DNA of 7,997 nucleotides from Bryobacterales bacterium (GTDB lineage Bacteria; Acidobacteriota; Terriglobia; Bryobacterales; Bryobacteraceae): the NCBI GenBank assembly GCA_003517725.1, contig DOZZ01000204.1:10001-17997 (forward strand). The letters run 5' to 3'. The number at the start of each line of letters is the position of its first letter. The first letter of the stretch is position 1. The notes beneath the pieces were generated by a model that saw nothing but the letters and a program-made list of their open reading frames with translations, was not told the DNA's origin and did no database searches. A program made the translations under genes and the position numbers. Positions 1 through 5,717 of this stretch are shown piece after piece.

Positions 1-189
1 CGCTAAAGACGTGCCCCACGAAAAACCAGGTGACTGCGGGATAGCATTTTTCATGAGCTTGCGTGGGGCCCTCGGCCCTGAGGGACAGCCCACAAACGGC
101 GATGGGACGCGCCACATCGAGCTCTGCCCTCAGCGAACGGTGCGGCTTGCACTCGGATGGTTTTTGCACATGGATTCCCCGGAAATACG
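1..189. other. Intergenic stretch downstream of the kinase gene; no convincing gene
   Basis: This is the region after the kinase stop codon. Two mutually exclusive short hairpins are visible: GGGCC(66-70)/GGCCC(74-78) with a 3-nt loop, and CCCTC(69-73)/GAGGG(80-84) with a 6-nt loop. Read from the kinase strand, neither is followed by a run of T, so this is not a canonical intrinsic terminator. A minus-strand frame starting at ATG 117-115 stays open for 39 codons to the left edge (begins MWRVPSPF, ends GFSWGTSLA). It has no clear ribosome binding site, and a plus-strand frame across the same bases is also open. I cannot tell whether it is the start of a gene, a degenerate remnant or part of an interspersed repeat. 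Confidence 0.4.
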
Positions 190-1830
190 CTATTTTGCGA
201 TGGCTAGCGTCATGGCGGTGCTTTCGCCGGAATGTAGTTCTACTGTTTTGCTGGCGCGCTGGCCATCCTTTTGCACCGCTATGGCGTGGTTGCCGGGCGT
301 GAGCGTCAGCTGTGCCGGGGTCTGCTGACCCTGCTTTTTGCCGTCGATGTAGACGTCGGCCGGCGAAGGTGTGCTGGTGAGCGTCAGCGTGCTCATCTGG
401 CGGTGCAGCGTAATTAGAGGCACGTCGAGCGCGGCGTCGCCGACGCGGATCTGGCGCTGCTCCGGACCCATCTCGACCATGGTGACCGCCAGCCGGTGCG
501 TGCCGGCGTAAGCATGCAGCATGCAGGGCGTGGTGCAGGCGTTCTCGGCGCTGGCGTCGAGCGTGGCGGTCGCGCCCTGCGGATTGGTCGCGACCCAAAC
601 GTCCTGCAGCTTGCCGCCCGGCTTCGGGGCGCTCTCGTCAGTGGGCCGCGATTCATCGGCCGGGGCGGGCATGCTGGAGTCAATCGGCGGCGGCATGGGG
701 CTGGGGCGCGGACCGGCGGCCGGTAGCGTGCGCGGCTCCGGAACTGCCGCCGTCGTGGGCCGCACGATGCCGCTTTGCTCCATTTGCCAGCGCAATAAAG
801 CCAGGGCGCCGACCAGCATGGCGCACACCGCAACGATCGGAAAAGTGCGGCGCCGCTTGCGTGGCGGTGGGGCCTCGGCGACGGCCGGCTTGGCTGTTTT
901 AGTTTTGGGCCGCGTCCGGCGCGCGGAAGCCGACGGCAGTGGCGGCGCCGATTCCATGGTGGTCGGCAGCGCCTGGCTCGCGCCGGGCTTCAGCGCCCGC
1001 CAGCCCTGTGTGGCGGCGCAGGCCCGCTCCAATGCCTCGATGAAGGCGCCGCAATCGGGGTAACGCGCGTCCGGCTTTTTAGACAACGCTTTGCGCAGCA
1101 CGGCATCGATCGCGGCCCCTAGCGTGGGGTTGATGCGCTGCGGCGGCGCCGGCTCCTCGGCCACGATTTTGTAGACCACGGTGGTCAGGTGCTCGCCGGT
1201 AAAGGGGCGTTCGCCGGTAAGGATTTCGTAGCCGATCACGCCCAACGAAAACTGGTCGGAGCGGCCCGTGATGGTCTCGCCGCGCACCTGCTCGGGCGAC
1301 ATGTAGTTGGGCGTTCCGACGATGGTGCCGGTCTTGGTGTGGCTCTCATTCGCGGTGATCTTGGCGATGCCGAAATCGGCGATCTTGGCTTGCCCGGCGT
1401 CGTCCAGCATCAGGTTGGCGGGCTTGACGTCGCGATGGACGATGCCTTTGCGGTGCGCGAAGTCGAGCGCCGCGGCGGTCTGGCGCAGAATGCCGAAGAT
1501 GCGCTGCGGCGCGAGCGCCGGGCCCTGGCCCAGCACCCGCTCGAGGGTCTGGCCGTGGACATATTCCATGGCGATGAAAGCCACGCCGTCTTCTTCGCCC
1601 ATGTCGTAAATGGTGACGATATGGGGGTGCGAGAGCATGCCCGCCGAACGGGCCTCGCGGAACAGGCGCTCGCGCTGGCGGGAGCGCTCGGCCGCGTCGT
1701 CGATTTCGCGGAGCTTGATGGTTTTGATGGCCACTTTGCGGCCAATGGTGGGATCGGTCGCGAGGTATACGACGCCCATCGCGCCGCGCCCGAGCTCCTT
1801 GTTGATTTTGTATCGCCCGATGCGATCCAT
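190..1830 (-). CDS. Transmembrane serine/threonine protein kinase with two C-terminal PEGA-like repeats
   Basis: A 546-residue Hanks-type (PknB-like) kinase that phosphorylates Ser/Thr on target proteins in the cytoplasm. The kinase domain spans about residues 7-270 and looks complete: Gly-rich loop GRGAMG (14-19), VAIK lysine K36, helix-C glutamate E59, catalytic loop HRDVKPAN (132-139, D134 and N139), DFG (152-154), GTPNYMSPE at the end of the activation segment (172-180), D192 and R256. A Pro/Ala/Lys-rich juxtamembrane stretch (about 285-328) ends in RKRRR. One hydrophobic helix (about 330-347) follows, so the remainder should face the periplasm. After a Pro-rich linker (360-405) come two PEGA-like beta repeats, about 409-475 and 480-545 (core PADVYIDGKKQG at 490-501). 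The first repeat carries a cysteine pair, C432 and C436. The start is set by the usual IGRYKI opening just inside; no strong Shine-Dalgarno sequence precedes it. It lies 51 nt downstream of the secreted hypothetical gene on the same strand, so co-transcription is likely. The family and topology are secure; the ligand and substrates are unknown. Confidence 0.95.
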   Translation of the reverse strand: MDRIGRYKINKELGRGAMGVVYLATDPTIGRKVAIKTIKLREIDDAAERSRQRERLFREARSAGMLSHPHIVTIYDMGEEDGVAFIAMEYVHGQTLERVLGQGPALAPQRIFGILRQTAAALDFAHRKGIVHRDVKPANLMLDDAGQAKIADFGIAKITANESHTKTGTIVGTPNYMSPEQVRGETITGRSDQFSLGVIGYEILTGERPFTGEHLTTVVYKIVAEEPAPPQRINPTLGAAIDAVLRKALSKKPDARYPDCGAFIEALERACAATQGWRALKPGASQALPTTMESAPPLPSASARRTRPKTKTAKPAVAEAPPPRKRRRTFPIVAVCAMLVGALALLRWQMEQSGIVRPTTAAVPEPRTLPAAGPRPSPMPPPIDSSMPAPADESRPTDESAPKPGGKLQDVWVATNPQGATATLDASAENACTTPCMLHAYAGTHRLAVTMVEMGPEQRQIRVGDAALDVPLITLHRQMSTLTLTSTPSPADVYIDGKKQGQQTPAQLTLTPGNHAIAVQKDGQRASKTVELHSGESTAMTLAIAK

Positions 1831-1881
1831 TGGGCTTATCTTAGCGTGGGGCTGGATTTAGCTCGTGGGGGATGGAACGAT

Positions 1882-2532
1882 TCAGCGCTGGCCGGCCGAC
1901 AGCATGATGGCGCCTTGCGGGCCGCGGAAGACGACCTCGTAGACGGCATCCTTCTTTTTCGAGCTGATCGGGAAATACAGATAGCCGGCGACCGGATAGG
2001 CGGTCGGGCCGTCGGGCAGTTCCAGATCCACCAGGTCCGCTTTGGTTACCTGACGGCCACTAACTGGCGGTTGCGGACCGCCCAGGCCCACTCCCACGCC
2101 GGCGCCGCTGTAGACACCGCCTCCGCGCCGGCGACCGGTGGCGGGATCATAGCCGCCGCCGGTCTCGTAACCAATCGAAGCTTCCGGATAGATACCCACA
2201 TTGCGGCCGGCGCCGGCTCGCTGCCTGCTGTCGGGCAGCCGCTCACTGTAGGCAACCTGGCCCGTGCCTTTGTTGCGCAGCGAGAAATCGGCATGGTTGA
2301 CTTCGATACTGGAGTGGTTCCGGGGATAGAGCGCGACTTCCAACACCACGTAGCGCCGGGCGATCTCGGGCGACAGGCGCTGCTTGACGACCATCTCGGG
2401 CAGCAGCGTCACGCCCAGATCGAAGTTGTCGGTCGAGGCAGTGCTGCGGTAGAGCCGCACATCGTTACGGGGCGGTATGCCCGCGGCCAGCGTCCCGGCG
2501 AGAAGCAAAAACAGTGGAAATTTAAAGCGCAT
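1882..2532 (-). CDS. Secreted hypothetical protein with Gly-rich middle and predicted beta-strands
   Basis: I do not recognise a family. From the chosen start the product is 216 residues and opens with a classic Sec signal: MRFKF, a hydrophobic core (about 5-17) and small residues up to about 18. An in-frame ATG at 2592 would add 20 charged residues ahead of this signal. I prefer 2532 because it exposes the signal and has an AGGA ribosome binding site 4 nt upstream. The mature part shows likely beta-strands at 61-69 (YVVLEVALY), 182-189 (AGYLYFPI) and 196-211, around a Gly/Arg-rich low-complexity segment (121-153, with GRRRGGGVYSGAGVGVGLGG). The pattern of strands flanking 'NHADFSLRNKG' loosely resembles small Ig-like secreted proteins of the DUF4352 kind, but that is only an impression. 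It contains no cysteine, lipobox or catalytic motif that I can see. It precedes the kinase gene on the same strand, so a link to kinase signalling or to the envelope is an inference from position only. Confidence 0.75.
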   Translation of the reverse strand: MRFKFPLFLLLAGTLAAGIPPRNDVRLYRSTASTDNFDLGVTLLPEMVVKQRLSPEIARRYVVLEVALYPRNHSSIEVNHADFSLRNKGTGQVAYSERLPDSRQRAGAGRNVGIYPEASIGYETGGGYDPATGRRRGGGVYSGAGVGVGLGGPQPPVSGRQVTKADLVDLELPDGPTAYPVAGYLYFPISSKKKDAVYEVVFRGPQGAIMLSAGQR

Positions 2533-2536
2533 GTGG

Positions 2537-2540
2537 TCCT
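2537..2540 (-). promoter_or_regulatory. Ribosome binding site (AGGA) for the secreted hypothetical protein
   Basis: On the minus strand the sequence reads AGGA, four bases (CCAC), then ATG at 2532. It supports starting the gene at the signal peptide rather than at the upstream in-frame ATG (2592), whose 5' side has no comparable match. A weak -10-like TATTCT lies at 2561-2556 on the same strand, without a recognisable -35 box. Confidence 0.45.
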
Positions 2541-2566
2541 GGCAATCGCCCCTTAAGAATAGCCAA

Positions 2567-2581
2567 CGCGGGCGGCCCGCG
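2567..2581. promoter_or_regulatory. 15-bp GC palindrome in the divergent intergenic region (possible operator)
   Basis: The sequence CGCGGGC-G-GCCCGCG is a perfect 7+7 bp inverted repeat around one base. It lies between the divergently oriented secreted-protein gene and the small gene ahead of folD. It sits just upstream of a weak -10-like element (2561-2556) of the minus-strand unit, where an operator could act. In DNA this rich in G and C such a palindrome can arise by chance, and I know of no regulator with this site. The rest of the divergent region shows no convincing -35/-10 pair on either strand. Confidence 0.2.
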
Positions 2582-2726
2582 GAGGGTTTCACCGGGATTG
2601 GGGCGGCTTTGAGATGGCGCGCTCAAGCACTTACGGCGGTGACGTGCCGCTCGCTCGGGCCGCGGTCATTATGCTTGCCGCAGAATGCTTAGACTCCGCG
2701 CTGGTTGTAGCTTCCTTTTCTGTAGC

Positions 2727-2975
2727 ATGATGGCCGCGCAGGCGCCCGGTCCGTTCGAACTTGCGGGCGACCAACGGAGCGCCGAAGAGCAGGCCATCGT
2801 CCATCGCCGCGCCGTCGAGTTCGAAACCTGGCGTATGGTGCAGCGCTGCAATGCTTTCGCCAGCGCCTGGAACGCGTTTCTCGCCGAATATTCCGCGCAA
2901 GGCACGCTCAATGTGAAGAAGGCCCGGGCTGCGGTGAACGCCTGGCGCAAAATCGAGTCCGCGCTCCCCCGTTAA
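2727..2975 (+). CDS. Small hypothetical helical protein upstream of folD
   Basis: An 82-residue product from ATG 2727 (a second ATG follows at 2730). The frame is open from ATG 2685, which would give 96 residues. The first 14 codons have much poorer third-position GC and include AGA, whereas from 2727 onward codons look like the neighbouring genes, so the later start is preferred. Neither start has a good ribosome binding site. The protein appears mostly alpha-helical, soluble and amphipathic, with aromatic residues spaced along helices at about 28-56 (W35, F44, W48, F51, Y55) and a second helix at about 62-79 (W73). It has no signal peptide or known motif. It ends 35 nt before the chosen folD start, in the same direction, and may be the first gene of the operon. 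Overlapping minus-strand frames exist (2631-2978 and 2669-2950) but look less protein-like. Function unknown. Confidence 0.55.
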   Translation: MMAAQAPGPFELAGDQRSAEEQAIVHRRAVEFETWRMVQRCNAFASAWNAFLAEYSAQGTLNVKKARAAVNAWRKIESALPR

Positions 2976-3010
2976 CATTCCAAGGCGGTTTGTGCTGCAT
3001 CATGGAAGCC

Positions 3011-3931
3011 ATGGGGAGAATCCTGGACGGCGCCCACATTCGCGATCAGATTAAGGCCGAGTGCGCGCCGCGCGTGGCTCAGTTTCTTCAGCGTTGCGGC
3101 CGGCCGCCGGGGCTTAGCGTGGTGCTGGCCGGCAACAACCAGGCATCCCAGGTTTACGTACGCAGCAAAACCCGCACGGCCGCGGAGCTGGGCATGTATA
3201 GCGAAACTCTGACGCCGCCGGCATCGGTTAGCACGGAGGAGCTGCTGGAGCTAATCCGCGAGCTCAACGCGCGGCCTGAGATTGACGGCATTCTGGTGCA
3301 ACTGCCCCTGCCGCCGCAGGTGGACACGCAGGCCATTCTGCAGGCAGTTTCGCCGCTGAAGGACGTGGACGGTTTCCACCCGGTGAACGCCGGGAACCTG
3401 ATGGCCAATCGCCCCGGCCCCCGGCCCTGCACGCCGGCCGGGATCATGGAGATGCTGCGGCGTTCGGGCATTGCTGTCGCGCGCCAAAAGGCGGTGGTGG
3501 TGGGGCGCAGCGACATCGTGGGCAAGCCCATGGCGCTGCTGCTTTTACACGCGGATGCCACGGTCACGATCTGTCACACTAAAACGCCCGACCTGCCGGC
3601 GGTATGCCGCGAAGCCGACATTCTGGTGGCCGCCATCGGCCGTCCCGCTTTTGTGACCGCCGAGCACATACGCCCCGGCGCGACCGTGATTGACGTGGGC
3701 ATCAATCGGCTCACCGAGAGGTCCGAAGCCGAACGCATTTTTCAACGCGATCCGGCGAAACTGGCGGCTTTTGACCAGAAAGGCAGCCTGTTGGTGGGCG
3801 ACGTGGACCCGCTGGCGATGGCCGAGCGCGCCGGCGCCTGGACCCCGGTGCCCGGCGGCGTGGGGCCGCTGACCATTGCCATGCTGATGGCCAATACCAT
3901 CGATTGCGCCGAACACCGCACCGCATGTTAA
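3011..3931 (+). CDS. folD: Bifunctional methylenetetrahydrofolate dehydrogenase / methenyltetrahydrofolate cyclohydrolase FolD
   Basis: This cytoplasmic enzyme interconverts 5,10-methylene-, 5,10-methenyl- and 10-formyl-tetrahydrofolate with NADP, supplying one-carbon units for purines and formyl-Met. The product is 306 residues from ATG 3011. Active-site residues known in E. coli FolD (Y50, K54, Q98, D121) are all present with a constant offset: Y49 and K53 (YVRSK), Q97 (VQLPLP), D120 (KDVDGFHP). The NADP-binding VGRSDIVGKPMA begins at residue 164, and the signature PGGVGPLT is at 281-288. About 22 residues are inserted between INR (231-233) and GDVD (263-266) relative to E. coli, making the protein longer than usual. 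The start is uncertain: TTG 2990, preceded by AAGGCGG, and ATG 3002 are in frame. ATG 3011 is chosen because MGRILDG aligns with the normal FolD N-terminus. Its last 7 nt overlap coaE. Confidence 0.97.
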   Translation: MGRILDGAHIRDQIKAECAPRVAQFLQRCGRPPGLSVVLAGNNQASQVYVRSKTRTAAELGMYSETLTPPASVSTEELLELIRELNARPEIDGILVQLPLPPQVDTQAILQAVSPLKDVDGFHPVNAGNLMANRPGPRPCTPAGIMEMLRRSGIAVARQKAVVVGRSDIVGKPMALLLLHADATVTICHTKTPDLPAVCREADILVAAIGRPAFVTAEHIRPGATVIDVGINRLTERSEAERIFQRDPAKLAAFDQKGSLLVGDVDPLAMAERAGAWTPVPGGVGPLTIAMLMANTIDCAEHRTAC

Positions 3932-4539
3932 ACGTGGGTCTAACGGGCGGCCTGGGCTGTGGCAAAAGCTTCGTGGCGGCGGAGCTGCTGCGGCTCGGCT
4001 GCCATCTGATCGAGACCGATCGCCTCGGCCACCAGGTACTGGCGCCGGGTGGCGAAGCGTACGAGGACGTGGTCCGCGAATTTGCGCCCAGGCTTCTGCC
4101 CGACGGCTCAATTGACCGCGCCGCCTTGGCCGCCCAAGTCTTCGATTATCCGGATCGCCTGCATCGTTTGAATGCGCTGGTGCATCCACCGGTCAAAGCG
4201 CGGGAACAAGCCTGGCTCGATGCGGTCGCGGCCGAAGACCCGCGTGGTATCGCGGTGGTGGAGGCAGCCATCCTGGTGGAGACCGGGACATATCGGAACT
4301 ACGACCGTCTGATCGTCGTAGTGTGTAATGAGGTTGTCCAGCTGCAGCGCGCCCTAGCCCGCCATGGCGCTACCCTAAAAGGTGTGCAGGCCCGGCTCAG
4401 CCGGCAAATGCCCCTCATGGAAAAACAGAAATTCGCTCATTACGTTATCGATAGTTCCGGCGCCCCGGAAGACACCCGGCGGCAGGCCGGCGAAGTGTAC
4501 GCCGCGCTGCGTCGGGAGGCGGAGAACCAGCCGCTGTGA
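3925..4539 (+). CDS. coaE: Dephospho-CoA kinase CoaE
   Basis: It catalyses the last step of coenzyme A synthesis, ATP-dependent phosphorylation of the ribose 3'-hydroxyl of dephospho-CoA, in the cytoplasm. The product is 204 residues, a typical length. Visible motifs are the P-loop GLTGGLGCGKS (5-15, K14), the substrate/catalytic aspartate region ETDRLGHQV (D32, H36), GSIDRAALAAQVF (61-73), LNALVHP (82-88), the lid-region arginine R146 in QRALARHGAT, and the C-terminal RQMPLMEKQKFAHYVIDSSG (160-179). The usual PLL(F/V)E motif reads AAILVET here (114-120), with its proline lost. ATG 3925 starts at the P-loop strand as in most CoaE proteins; an in-frame TTG at 3904 would only add seven residues that read through folD. 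The start overlaps the folD stop by 7 nt, and the stop TGA overlaps the next gene's GTG by 4 nt, which suggests translational coupling across all three. Confidence 0.95.
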   Translation: MLNVGLTGGLGCGKSFVAAELLRLGCHLIETDRLGHQVLAPGGEAYEDVVREFAPRLLPDGSIDRAALAAQVFDYPDRLHRLNALVHPPVKAREQAWLDAVAAEDPRGIAVVEAAILVETGTYRNYDRLIVVVCNEVVQLQRALARHGATLKGVQARLSRQMPLMEKQKFAHYVIDSSGAPEDTRRQAGEVYAALRREAENQPL

Positions 4540-5699
4540 AAGCCCGCATCTTATTACTAGTCATATTCTTGACGGTCAGCTTTTGGTACGCGACGTCGAA
4601 AGCCAACTGGCGCGTGGCACGCCTGTTGCACCCTATCGGCGATACCGGGCGTATGTGGTCGGAGCCGATCGAGACGCGCGCCGCCGGCTACTCCAGCGAC
4701 GAGAACAATAACATCGAGATCTACAAAACGGCGCACCAGGCCACGGTGAACATCACCAGCATCGTCTACACCGAGGATTTCTTCTTTCGCGTGTATCCGT
4801 CGGAGGGCAGCGGGTCGGGCTTCCTGATCAATGCCGATGGCCAGATCCTGACCAACCGGCACGTGGTGCGCGGCAGCAACAAGCTGACCGTCACGCTGGC
4901 CGATCATAAACAGTATGCGGCGCGGGTGCTGGGCATGGACTCGCAAAATGACCTGGCGCTGATCCAGATCAGCGCCAGCCGCAAGCTGCCGTTTTTGCGG
5001 CTGGGCTCGGCCGAGAATCTGCAGGTGGGCCAGAAGGTGCTGGCCATCGGCAACCCGTTTGGGCTGCAAGGTACGCTCACGACGGGCGTGGTCAGTTCGC
5101 TGGGGCGCTCGCTGCGCTCGGAGAACGGCACGCTCGAAAACATGATCCAGACGGATGCCGCTATCAACCCGGGCAACAGCGGCGGCCCGCTGCTCGATTC
5201 GAAAGGCGACGTGATCGGCATCAACACCGCCATCTACGGCGCGCAGACCGCCGACGGGCAGGGCGGCAGCATCGGCATCGGATTCGCCATGCCGATCACG
5301 CGCGCCAAGGCCATGCTCGAAGATTTCCGCACGCGCGGCTTCGTCTCGCGCCCGTTCCTCGGCATCGAGGCGCTGCCGGTGCGCGGCGATCTGGCCGAAG
5401 AGCTGGGCTATAACGCGGCCGGAGGCCTGCTGATCCAGCGCGTGCAGCGCGGCAGCGCCGCCGAACAGGCCGGTCTGCACGGACCCACGCGCGTGGTCTA
5501 CGTGGGCAACTACCAGCTGGGCATCGGCGGCGACCTGATCGTCGCCATCGACGACCGGCCGGTGGGCTCCGACGACACCATACAAAAAGTGCTGGCCATG
5601 AAACATGCGGGCGACATTATGCGCCTTACTATTCTGCGCAACGGCAATACCCAGACAATTCCAGTCAAACTGGGCGCCGCGCCGCCAGAGACGCAGTAG
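4536..5699 (+). CDS. HtrA/DegP-like S1C serine protease with one PDZ domain, membrane-anchored or exported
   Basis: A periplasmic trypsin-like protease of the DegP/DegQ/DegS group, likely handling misfolded envelope proteins or cutting a signalling substrate. It has 387 residues. An N-terminal hydrophobic segment (about 4-19, after MKAR) could be an uncleaved signal anchor or a Sec signal; I see no clear cleavage site. The protease domain (about 65-260) contains the full triad: H109 (LTNRHVV), D139 (SQNDLALI) and S215 ([10 protein letters not shown]). A single PDZ domain (about 272-378) begins with the carboxylate-binding loop SRPFLGIE and carries an extended stretch [15 protein letters not shown] (319-333) before IVAIDDRPV. 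One PDZ places it nearer DegS-like architecture than DegP with its two. Start GTG 4536 forms a GTGA overlap with the coaE stop; no other start keeps the hydrophobic segment in place. No stress-type promoter is visible, so expression probably follows coaE. Confidence 0.93.
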   Translation: MKARILLLVIFLTVSFWYATSKANWRVARLLHPIGDTGRMWSEPIETRAAGYSSDENNNIEIYKTAHQATVNITSIVYTEDFFFRVYPSEGSGSGFLINADGQILTNRHVVRGSNKLTVTLADHKQYAARVLGMDSQNDLALIQISASRKLPFLRLGSAENLQVGQKVLAIGNPFGLQGTLTTGVVSSLGRSLRSENGTLENMIQTDAAINPGNSGGPLLDSKGDVIGINTAIYGAQTADGQGGSIGIGFAMPITRAKAMLEDFRTRGFVSRPFLGIEALPVRGDLAEELGYNAAGGLLIQRVQRGSAAEQAGLHGPTRVVYVGNYQLGIGGDLIVAIDDRPVGSDDTIQKVLAMKHAGDIMRLTILRNGNTQTIPVKLGAAPPETQ

Positions 5700-5712
5700 C
5701 GGGAAACCGATT

Positions 5713-5717
5713 AAGGA
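5713..5717 (+). promoter_or_regulatory. Shine-Dalgarno-like AAGGA at the efflux adaptor start
   Basis: AAGGA overlaps the first base of ATG 5717, leaving no spacer for that start. It sits 8 nt upstream of an in-frame TTG at 5726 (codon 4), which is a normal spacing. Translation may therefore begin at TTG 5726, shortening the signal peptide by three residues without affecting the lipobox. Alternatively ATG 5717 is used by ribosomes arriving from the protease gene, which ends 17 nt upstream. Confidence 0.35.

Noticed and set aside
69..84. Hairpin CCCTC/GAGGG as an intrinsic terminator of the kinase unit
   Set aside because: The stem is only 5 bp and no T-run follows on the minus strand.
11..328. 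Plus-strand 105-codon frame from GTG 11 overlapping the kinase 3' end
   Set aside because: More than a third of it is antisense to the second PEGA-like repeat, and it has no ribosome binding site or motif. The part before 190 is left as unresolved intergenic DNA.
1189..2556. Plus-strand open frame of 455 codons spanning the kinase and the secreted-protein gene
   Set aside because: It is antisense to two genes with clear domain or signal-peptide evidence. Its composition (Ala/Gly/Val/Asp/His-rich, no motifs) is what GC-rich third positions of the opposite strand produce.
3545..4189. Minus-strand open frame of 214 codons across the folD/coaE junction
   Set aside because: It covers two genes with conserved active-site motifs on the other strand, and its product is low in hydrophobic cores and has no motif.
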